Shown here: positions 58,301 to 64,000 of the stretch, piece after piece
How positions within the stretch are numbered: the stretch's first letter is position 1
How the letters are laid out: every line of letters starts with the position of its first letter
DNA from: Acanthosoma haemorrhoidale
Taxonomy: Eukaryota > Arthropoda > Insecta > Hemiptera > Acanthosomatidae
DNA: 64,000 nt
Direction of reading: 5' to 3'
Assembly (NCBI GenBank): GCA_930367205.1
Contig: OV884015.1
Location: 103,542,509-103,606,508, forward strand
Program-made: the position numbers and the translations under genes
Notes under the pieces: generated by a model
The model's input: only the letters and a program-made list of their open reading frames with translations
Told to the model about the DNA's origin: nothing
Databases searched by the model: none

Positions 58301-61300
58301 ACTTATTGCCCAAAGAGGCAGGTTGTAATTTTAGCACAATAAAGTTGTTTTTATCATATCATTTTAAAGTGTATCATATAAAAGTCACGAAAAATTACCT
58401 TTTTTTCACCCTTCAATCGAATTTATTGTGAAAGTGATTAACTATTGAGTTTTTTTATTTATTAACTTACTTTTGAAATTGATGCTATTGTGTTTAGTAC
58501 CTTTGAATTGTTAAATGTTTTCTTTTGTCCTCACACAAAGCTATTATTTGATATTACCTTAATAAGATCGTCCCAACCTCCGGTGATGAATACGCTCGAG
58601 TCGTTAGGGTGGTATTTGAGTGCGCATATTCTTCTGAAGTGGCATGAGTCTGGGACTTTGGTGGTTGTCTCTTTTTTTTCTTCTTTTAAACTTCCGGGCC
58701 TTAGGTACATTTGAGTCAGCTGTAAATAAACCATTGTTTATATTCATAGACCATATATAACCATAAATAGTTATCTACAGAATAAGTTTTGACTTAGCCC
58801 AGTACTTTGTATGGACACTCCAACCCTGTGTTCTATATGACCGGATTCGCTAATATTTCATGTCTGTATAATACATGTAATGAATTAATGTCTATGAACA
58901 TTATTATCATATTTTAGAATTGTTGAAGGTTGTCTGCATTGTTTATGAAATAAATTATTTGTTCCAAAAATAATGTACTACTTGTTACTTTCAAAAATTA
59001 AAATTAATAAATACTTAAGGTTCCCTAAGTGATACAATCAAATCCTAATCATCAATGAAAGATGACAGTTTAATGCTTATATGAATGTGTAGAGAGCTCA
59101 GCGCTATTGGTAAATCTATCTGTGAAAACTAAAATAACAGCAATTGACGGATCAGTTCACCAACAAAAAATTTCTTAAGTTTCAACATCGCGTGCCCGTT
59201 GCTAGATTATGATGAATATTGTACCTCCACACGATCCATTCCCTTTTTTTACGATTTACAAATTTCTCCTCTTACTGCATACGCAGATGCATTCGAAGGA
59301 GGGTAGAATTACAATAACAATTTTCTATTTGGAGTTAAAATTACAAATCATTGGGTACAGGACTAGGTGATGGGGCTCACCTTCAGGTTACAATGAGAAA
59401 ACTACAATCTAACACCTAAAACTAGAACCTAAGACTAAAGCGTTCCTGCCGCGATAGCGTCCTGCCATCGATGGGGAAAGGAGCGGGGGTTATCGTGTTA
59501 AACACCGGGTTTGTCAAGTATTGCAGGGAGTCGGAAAATTTGATATGTCTACGTTGGATGAACTCATCCACAGTAGGCAAGTCAAAGATCTCATGCAGCT
59601 CACTGTTTCTTCGCTGCTCGAATGAAGTACCTCTGACCACTTTCATCAGTATACCGTTTTGGAATTGTTGGAGTCGCCGAGCTGTCGTATACGTCAGATG
59701 ACGAAAAAGCAATGCGCCATACAGCAGAATAGGCCTGAGTATACTCTTGTAAATCAATAGCTTTAGACGCAGTGATAGATTGGGGGAAGTCAATAAATGC
59801 GTAAGCCGGTAAGACTTCGTGCGAGTTTGCTTCAACTTCCATGCAAAATGGTTACTAAAATGGAGGTGTCTGTCCATTTTCATTCATAGATATAGTTGGT
59901 TGTTGGCTGGTGAGCTTTGCTGCGTTCCTACTGTATAATTAGTAGGTAGCGGACTTTTTCCCTTTTGGAAAGAGAAAATTACGCAGTCAGTCTTACCCGC
60001 GTTTACAGAGATATTGAGTCTCCCCAATCTCTCACTGATCTAGTTACAGGCTACTTCAGCCTGTCTTAGAGCTACCTCCATTCCCATTTTTATAATGTGT
60101 ATATATACATGTACATATAAAACTACGCTACCAGCGTCATCTTGCGGCCGCACCCTCAAACTTGGATCAGCTGTTTTAAGTCCCAGTTGAGTCTAGTGTG
60201 GACACTGATGGTGCTCAGATGTTGTCGAGGGAGCCCGCCTTATATGTTTATAGTTCATTAAATAGGTGTGTCAGTGGTATTCAATCAGGTGTTTCTATTA
60301 TGAATTCCAAACCGGCTATTTTTGATACCCCATTTTCCAGATATACATATGTAAAGAAAGTATACTTTCTTTAATTTGAATTTGCCGCGCTGCTTCTACT
60401 GATCACCACTAGATGGAGCTATCAGCAATATTCTAAAAAGTGAGATGATAGAGAGAGGTTACATTAAGTAACTAAAGTTGTAATTAGAGCATGAATAGAG
60501 AAGTGATAATTATAAACTGTAATTGTCGTTTCTTTGTTTATAGCTAACATTGTGTAAATAATATGAATAATTGTTATAATATAAAATATAGTGAATATAA
60601 AATATATTGTTTACAAAGAAACTGATTTCAGTTTATTCCACCCACCTTCAATAATTGTGTAAATTGTAGCGAGGACTTTATATGATGCAAGTTATGCCGA
60701 TGTTCACGAACGACTTGGTCAGTTTATGCCTATGACTAATTAATAATTGAGTCGATCTATTTTCAAGCGATCGCTGAATGGATACCGAACGGCTCGCTTG
60801 GTTTCGTCCAGTCGTCTGTACCGTGAGTATAACCCTCCTCTAAGAACGCTTAATTTTTTTATCAGCGCAAGACTTTTTTGTTGTAAATTATCTATGCAAT
60901 TATACAGTTCACCAGCTCCTAGTTGACATTGTAGGAAGAACATACGATAAGTGGCAACGGACTGAGCTTATTGTAGGATAAAGAGACAGCTATCCACTTA
61001 TGGCAAAACTTCATCACAAGACCTACGAGAGCTAAATGGCTCAATAAAAATGAAGACTCCGGAATTTATTTCAAAGCATAAACCCACTCTTGTATAACAT
61101 GGGTGTATAATTAAATGAATTTTATTTTATATATACAATAATTTTATTTACCTTTTTATTATTGGTGTCGTATATCCTGATGTGCGAGTCCATGCCTGCC
61201 GTGGCCATGAAGCTTCCGTCACAATTCAAGTCCATCGCATTAATCTCGTTGTTGATTTCTGTCAACAGGTAACAATGGGATTTATAATACCTGTAAAGCA

Positions 61301-63913
61301 AAGTACGTCAGTATTGCTTTCACCGGCCAAATAGTCACTTACACTTGTAAAGGAGTTTGGTATACTTGTTAGCTGGGTGGTTTGTGCTGACAAGGATAAC
61401 ACGTTGCTATTGTTTCTTCAGGTGAATTTTTAGTTAAGTTGTATGAATTTACTATCACGAACTTGAGATAACCATCAACAGATCCTTAATTAATTAAACT
61501 ATTCCTCTCCCACAGAGTGTTTTATTATTCAGTACAAGTGGATTGGACAGTCAGTACAGGTCACCTCTGGAAAGTCTCCACCAATGCCAGAATAGGATCA
61601 TGAGAAAAGTGGTCCCACATCTCTCAAGAGGTTAAAGAACGCCGTCGGTGGGTGAATTCATCCACCCGAGACACTTCGACTTTTTTCAAATCGTTGCAGC
61701 AACTAACCAACCCAGTGTTTAACACAATGACCCCTCCACCCTTCCCGCATCGATGGTAACAGACTGTCGGGGAAAATTAGGTTAAGATTTTGTGGTTAAA
61801 TGTAAGTTAGTTTTAAGTCTGTGATAAATAAGGTGAGCCCCATCACTTTTAATAAATTCATTCCATTAATGTATAATGGACATCATTATACGAGGGTGGA
61901 CTGAAAAGTTTCCGACCGCAACATGAAGATAGGAGCAGTCGTAAAATAAAAGCTAGTGAATTTCGTTGTTCATCTGTTGACAGTTACTCACCAAAGTTTC
62001 AGCCATTTTGGACGCGTAGTTGTTGTGTAACAGTCGTTTGAGTGTTTTTATGAAAATGGACAAAATCTAGTATCGAGCTGTCATTAAATATTTGTTTTTG
62101 AAAGGCAATACGCCTACGCAAATCAAAGATGAGTTGGATTCTGTGTATGGCGACTCTGCACCATCATTTACCACAGTGAAATTTTGGGCAGCTGAATTTA
62201 AACGTGGTCGTAAGAGCTTGGGAGACGATGAACGTTCGGGACGTCCAAAAACTGCAACTACCGACGAAAACATCGCCAAAGTTCACCAAATGGTGCTAGA
62301 CGACCGCCGAATTAAAGTGAGAGAGATAGCACAGGTTATGAACATGTCAGAAGAACGTGTTTGTCACATATTAAATCAACATTTAGAGATGAGAAAGCTT
62401 CCGCGTTTGCTTACGTTAGACCAAAAACGTGTTCGAATGAACATTTCCAACGCTCTGTTGGCGCAGTTTAGGTGCAATAAATCTGAGTTTTGGCGCCGAT
62501 TAATTACTGTGGATGAAACTTGGATACACCATTATACGCCCGAAACAAAAATACAGTCCAGGGGGAACAGTGGACTGCAAAGGGGGAACCGGCTCCAAAA
62601 AAAGCAAAACTGTTTTTTTGGCTGGGAAAGTGATGGCGACTGTTTTTTGGGATAGTCATGGAGTTATTTTAATCGATTATCTTCAAAAAGGAAAAACCAT
62701 TACAGGAGCATACTACGCATCATTACTTGACAAGCTGAAGGCAGAAGTTGCAGAAAAACGGCCACATTTGCAGAAAAAGAAAATCCTGTTTCACCAAGAC
62801 AACGCACCGTCTCACACCTCAGCGGTTGCCATGGCGAAAATCCATGAATTACGGTTTGAACTGCTTGACCATCCGCCTTACTCACCAGATCTAGCCCCAA
62901 GTGACTTCTTTTTGTTCCCTCATCTAAAAATTGCGCTCGGAGGACAGAGATTTTCGTCAAATGAAGAGGCGATCACCTTCGTGAACGATTATTTTGCAGA
63001 GAAAAACGCCGAGTACTATTTGGACGGGTTACAGAGATGGGAGCATCGCTGGGAGAAGTGCGTAGAGTTACAAGGAGACTATGTTGAAAAATAAAAAAAA
63101 ATTTCTGAAAAATCGTGTTGTATCTTTGTTAGGTCGGACACTTTTCAGACCACCCTCGTACTTTTGTACAATGCAGATCACTATTAGTAAAAAACAGAAT
63201 TTCCATAAAATGTGGACAAGCATCTAAATTTTGTAACATATATTAATTTAAATTAATTTTAAAAAAAGTCGTCTCCGGATGCAGTTTTGGGTAAATAATA
63301 ATAAATATATGATATTATTGAAATAACCTTCGTGTTTCTTTGGTTCTCAGATGATGACTAAATAGAGTCTTATTAGTAGTAAATCGTAAACAATAATATT
63401 ATCTATCGTTTTTGTGGTTCCGTGGAATACGTAGGAAATAATCTAAAAATATTTTCAGACCATGTTTTTTTTTAACTTTGCACTATTCCTGCAAATTAGA
63501 CTTTTAATAAAAAATCAGCTGTTTTTGCAGTAATAAGGACCGCTTATACTGAAAATATATAATACTCTTCTCTGCCGACGGGACCAACCGTGCAAGTTCA
63601 CTTTGTATTGGCATCGACTTACCAAACTATTCCAATGGTTCTATAATAAAATAAAAATTATATGGGAAAAGAATGTTTTAAATTATATTAAGAAACAACA
63701 ATAATGTAGGTAAGAAGCCTTTGATATACCTTTGAGTAGGGTATAGCAATTCCATTCCTCGTTTTCCTGCTTGCCCAAGTACACCCTCCCAGTAAGACTG
63801 GAGGCGAAGAACGGGCCTTCAGCCTGGCCTGGTAAAAACCTTACGGAGGTGATCCTCCGCTGAAAACCACTCAGGCAATGGACGCTTGTGGTTTTGTTTC
63901 TCATATTGTTAAT
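46342..63913 (-). CDS. WD-repeat protein gene (5' end outside window)
   Basis: Minus-strand exons in transcript order: 63913-63730, 61290-61152, 58719-58558, 57104-57024, 55605-55348, 46767-46342 (stop). They give over 410 residues. WD-type blades are clear: ITSVRFLPG, INAMDLNCDGSFMATAG..DSHIRIYD, CALKYHPNDSSVFITGGWDD joined in phase to LWDLRTPNKP, and LLTGQWTCKEGIQMWDMRT. The last exon supplies a final blade (SYIVYGAVSHLYGIATFFPF) and a charged, disordered tail. WD propellers are protein-protein scaffolds; I cannot name the orthologue. All junctions are in phase except the first, where the 63730 donor leaves phase 1 but the 61290 acceptor needs phase 2. A small exon is probably missing between them. 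The 8.6-kb last intron holds the LTR element. Other introns hold LINEs and a mariner. Confidence 0.85.
47017..47242 (+). repeat. 5' LTR
   Basis: 226 bp. It contains a TATA box, an initiator-like site and AATAAA (47193-47198). The last T overlaps the first base of the primer binding site. Confidence 0.95.
47074..47110 (+). promoter_or_regulatory. LTR core promoter: TATAAAT and initiator TCATTC
   Basis: TATAAAT at 47074-47080 is followed by TCATTC at 47105-47110, which fits the arthropod initiator TCA[G/T]T[T/C]; the A lies about 33 bp from the TATA start. The same pair is present in the 3' LTR. Confidence 0.6.
47242..47253 (+). other. Primer binding site (tRNA-Lys type)
   Basis: TGGCGCCCGAAC directly at the LTR edge is complementary to the 3' end of tRNA-Lys(UUU), CCA included. 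The match is weaker beyond these 12 bases. Confidence 0.75.
47575..48768 (+). CDS. gag: gag of the LTR retrotransposon
   Basis: 397 residues from ATG 47575 to TAG 48768. Residues about 1-225 are the predicted capsid-forming part (for example FCQAENPNRIRNEGLILMCA and VMELLEFLRQHYQDN). From about residue 228 it becomes a basic Asn/Gln/Tyr/Arg-rich low-complexity region, and no CCHC zinc knuckle is seen. Errantiviral gag proteins usually lack knuckles and bind RNA through basic tails, so this region probably does that. A 30-bp unit (48391-48420) is repeated exactly at 48451-48480. The last 35 residues form a charged helix. The frame overlaps pol by about 115 bases. Confidence 0.9.
   Translation: MSLVERLNSIRNINGNETDTDMEHEKIKNSDCTFIPSYNGKTENLILYIDNVTYLLTRFCQAENPNRIRNEGLILMCAKTKLEGNAKIATFDKQFGSVMELLEFLRQHYQDNRSICELAREISNTKPRTNENPIDYIERLQIKRCDLYSRIYTDNEIRDKDQEMARYDNDISQEAVKNLHPTIAIFLQHLRHRTLNDVYNFLRKQASFVVESVYGNRVFNKDATEERPRQQYNKQSNRPQQQYRQRSNNNYQGYKGNNYNPNFQQYRPRYNSNYNNNNAQPQQQQQRYDYQYNYNNNNAQPQRYNYQQQWNPQQQHNYFNQPRQNPEWNQPMNYQQNQSYPQTVSMRTASDRAHYIEDDKDRIIRDLQEKLDRSENRFLDSEQIQTDPPLSEGKEQF
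48654..52190 (+). CDS. pol: pol of the LTR retrotransposon (PR-RT-RH-IN)
   Basis: Open in this frame from 48654 to the stop at 52190; it has no good ATG, consistent with expression by frameshifting. Protease: WLIDTGATKNY, active Asp at 48884-48886. Reverse transcriptase: VRMVIDYRKLNQQT, FTTIDLKSGFHQI and YIDD (about 49845). RNase H: TTDASDQAIGAVLSQ, an IEKELLSIVY helix and LLTDHKPLTW. Integrase: an HHCC-like zinc region ending CEICKTNKY, then Asp in TTIDTFSKRLY and Asp in CADHGKEF. The position 36 residues after that Asp, where Glu completes the D,D-35-E triad, is Asn (codon AAC at 51678-51680). All other catalytic residues I can place are present. Confidence 0.9.
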   Translation, partial: GQNNQRLTREIRPLGKPFFRLRANTNRSASLRGKRTILDENILNNNKQNTVNKQCEELHYTNDLPYIIDFKKNKWLIDTGATKNYIHPDVVKRHNFTLRKKEFSIKTPTGYDDGNASVVVNIKNALGIDQLTEFLVYPFSNRFDILLGFETMRNLKMNIDCTENHIVIGDNTFKFNDSKNELNLMDNEQEIDDALITEHLPTDLTNKLIKIISNNGEVIKKDNEKLQATNLLKHRINTKNDDPIYTRNYRYPEQFKGQIKDEVQKLLRDGIIRKSNSPYNSPLWIVPKKMDASGIKKVRMVIDYRKLNQQTTNDKFPLPNIEDVLNKLKGAKYFTTIDLKSGFHQIPMEEESISKTAFSTDDGHFEFLRMTFGLCNAPPTFQRMINMAIENTPRTMAYIDDIIIYSKNEEEHLNDIERVLQTLKKNNLSIQLDKTEFFKTELKFLGYVVTQDGLKTDPIKIKAILEFEKPKDEKSLRRFLGMTGYYRKFIRNYANMTRPLTSAIKTKDYESKEFENSFHRLIQEMTNTPILAYPDWNEEFILTTDASDQAIGAVLSQKTNNVEHPIAFASRVLSQTEKNYSTIEKELLSIVYSTQHFKPYLYGTKFLLLTDHKPLTWVFSMKNGNSRIMKWIWRLQEFEFEIKHINGKTNYVADCLSRRNEINTLEGNVEINNSIPEEGTQEYDDFLDQLLELEETNNQSTLEPTEELPVLTNEDLDSLITQHSQASNNEQVWLVDSDKCINVEKNQIIIKRGTNRITYEKIFEKNRYTLYINDPEKINELLLEILRPNKVYGIYCQTNFRTLNEIYGDYFKQIQELIEREYKTVILKRYCLLCEDITEVSNQQQAILDYHYGKTCHRGILETYDRLKRKLYFPNMKDKITEIINQCEICKTNKYDKKPIKSKFLTTPTPDKPFQEIMMDLLQFDKKIIFTTIDTFSKRLYTQVISNKNALTICQTLEQYISLYPIPERICADHGKEFNNILIQQFCKATNIEIHYTSKNYSNSLGILNKCHATFNEIMRININQNKKINFERIVQTSTIAYNNTLNQNLKLTPNEITFGKTKDSYDTQDIQEIHVNNYFQQLKDLHTEVKQKIEFIKETRNEKLNQNREEPPELNSEEFAKTPRIKPKKSLLYNKIKIGDTHINNIKRPNKQKKKYFVTDNDEDTHHDPGPSSRHSK
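48705..48711 (+). promoter_or_regulatory. -1 ribosomal frameshift slippery heptamer
   Basis: T TTT TTA in the gag reading frame fits the X XXY YYZ rule. Slipping back one base here enters the pol frame, which is open from 48654. It lies 57 bases before the gag stop. A strong downstream stem-loop or pseudoknot was not evident by eye. Confidence 0.75.
52191..53887 (+). other. Long post-pol region of the LTR element, no env recognised
   Basis: About 1.7 kb, the size an env gene would occupy, but every frame is short. The longest is 109 codons at 52497-52826, with no recognisable envelope features. A short ATG frame overlaps the end of pol (52157 onward) and stops after 28 codons. The region reads as eroded or non-coding. 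Confidence 0.6.
53888..53897 (+). other. Polypurine tract
   Basis: GGGAGGGAGG lies directly before the 3' LTR, as needed to prime plus-strand synthesis. Confidence 0.85.
53898..54123 (+). repeat. 3' LTR
   Basis: 226 bp, no difference from the 5' LTR found on reading. It is followed by the ATAT target duplication. Confidence 0.95.
54475..54830 (-). mobile_element. Group A LINE 3' end
   Basis: The minus strand runs from the GACTGAAACGGCAGTGGCC block to the terminal TTTAGCACAATAAAG near 54478. It shares the short frame with TPLPLSYAREVTNM seen in other copies. Confidence 0.7.
55770..57012 (+). mobile_element. Group B LINE with reverse-transcriptase core
   Basis: The most complete group B copy. 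It shows decayed TCGVPQGAVLSPVL, then VIAFADDIAVYSSS with the catalytic FADD, then LGMLNISVNAGKTDCVIFS, then the RHRSYWFYHLLTSHNLSLRL region and the terminal frame to about 56720. The 3' UTR and A-rich tail end near 57012. Several frameshifts are present. Its tail lies about 11 bp from the splice donor of the WD exon at 57024-57104. Confidence 0.8.
57400..57715 (-). mobile_element. Group A LINE 3' end
   Basis: The same terminal block as at 54475, from CCTGGCCATGGCCACTTTC on the minus strand to the terminus near 57404. Confidence 0.7.
58005..58345 (+). mobile_element. Group A LINE 3' end
   Basis: It begins TAATCCTCCTCGGAGACTAA, passes CGTGACCTGCTATAAATGCG and ends with the AATAAAG tail near 58340. 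It lies in an intron of the WD-repeat gene, antisense to it. Confidence 0.7.
59240..60090 (-). mobile_element. Group B' LINE, longest B' copy
   Basis: The minus-strand frame at 59883-59422 reads MDRHLHFSNHFAWKLKQTRT, LLIYKSILRPILLYG, then SELHEIFDLPTVDEFIQRRH. Upstream, to about 60090, there are decayed words for the NAGKTDCVIF region. The 3' UTR ends near 59245. Confidence 0.8.
60100..61150. other. WD-gene intron, no recognised feature
   Basis: AT-rich. A 67-codon frame at 60740-60943 (-) has weak LINE-like character at best. Confidence 0.35.
61545..61890 (+). mobile_element. Group B LINE, split by a mariner insertion
   Basis: Decayed coding end (HRW-type terminus near 61750) and 3' UTR with GGTGAGCCCCATCACTT. 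The UTR is interrupted at a TA (61889-61890) by the mariner and resumes at 63159 with TACTTTTGTACAATG. Confidence 0.75.
61891..63158 (+). mobile_element. Full-length mariner transposon
   Basis: 1268 bp, starting CGAGGGTGGACTGAAAAG and ending with the near-perfect complement, with TA on both sides. It contains one transposase gene spanning almost its whole length. It is inserted in the 3' UTR of a group B LINE within an intron of the WD-repeat gene. Confidence 0.9.
62050..63094 (+). pseudogene. mariner transposase, one stop and one frameshift
   Basis: Reading starts at ATG 62050, but the sixth codon is TAG. The frame then runs from YRAVIKYLFLKGNTPTQIKD through the two helix-turn-helix units, with the linker DDERSGRPKT, to VDETWIHHY (first catalytic Asp). 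Near 62555 a single-base shift moves the frame by +1 or -2 into SKKSKTVFLAGKVMA, LFHQDNAPSHTS (second Asp) and PPYSPDLAPSDFFLFP (third Asp, the D,D34D signature). It ends with ELQGDYVEK at 63094. All three catalytic residues and both inverted repeats are present, so the copy is young, but it cannot make a full protein. Confidence 0.85.
63159..63700. other. WD-gene intron, AT-rich
   Basis: The first 30 bp continue the split LINE. The exon missing from the WD-repeat model could lie here or at 61300-61540, but no convincing one was seen. Confidence 0.35.
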
Positions 63914-64000
63914 CTAAAACACAACACCATAATATATCTCTAGAAACTAAACATTAATGATTAGGTTTTGAGATAATAGCGTTTGAAATTCTGTAAAAAA

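Noticed and set aside
1..64000. CRISPR arrays, rRNA genes, bacterial-type operons
   Set aside because: None seen: the repeats are transposon-derived or simple-sequence, and genes are spliced and far apart.

Overview
This window looks like a piece of an insect nuclear genome. It is AT-rich and intron-containing. It carries a takeout/juvenile-hormone-binding-protein family gene (an arthropod family), gypsy/errantivirus-type and Jockey-type retroelements, and mariner transposons. A hemipteran-like, repeat-rich genome is my guess; the sequence does not settle the order.

Host genes, left to right. (1) Positions 2-6329 (+): the last five exons of an unidentified gene, with one intron that has all the marks of a U12-type (minor spliceosome) intron. 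(2) 28642-33136 (+): three phase-compatible exons ending an unidentified gene whose product seems to have two membrane segments. (3) 30511-31362 (+): an intronless 283-residue reading frame with OCRE, FHA and truncated G-patch regions, resembling AGGF1. It lies inside the last intron of gene 2 and is probably a retrocopy. (4) 41035-44905 (+): six exons of a takeout/JHBP family gene. (5) 46342-63913 (-): a WD-repeat gene, convergent with takeout, whose 5' end lies beyond the window. An isolated GC-rich module at 13508-13559 (X-box, inverted CCAAT, CRE) looks like a promoter without an assigned gene.

Mobile DNA fills most of the rest. A 7.1-kb gypsy/errantivirus-type LTR element (47017-54123) with identical LTRs sits antisense in the last intron of the WD-repeat gene. 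It has intact gag and pol frames joined by a -1 slippery heptamer, no recognisable env, and an integrase in which the third catalytic acidic residue is Asn. A complete but frameshifted mariner (61891-63158) is nested in a LINE, and an 89-bp MITE at 4853-4941 shares its inverted repeats. Three more DNA transposon relics lie at 2493-3230, 8243-9948 and 33529-34381. At least three non-LTR retrotransposon groups, called here A (Jockey-like, 3' end with an AATAAA-type tail), B/B' (end of the reverse-transcriptase frame plus a 3' UTR and poly(A)) and C (3' ends with a GAGAGCTAAG-type terminus), recur more than thirty times as 5'-truncated pieces. Some are nested and some are head-to-head. There is also a 320-bp foldback, an inverted duplication and a tandem duplication near 40 kb.

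Read as a whole, the window is a few long-intron host genes whose introns and intergenic spaces are repeatedly invaded by retroelements. No CRISPR array, rRNA gene or convincing tRNA was seen.
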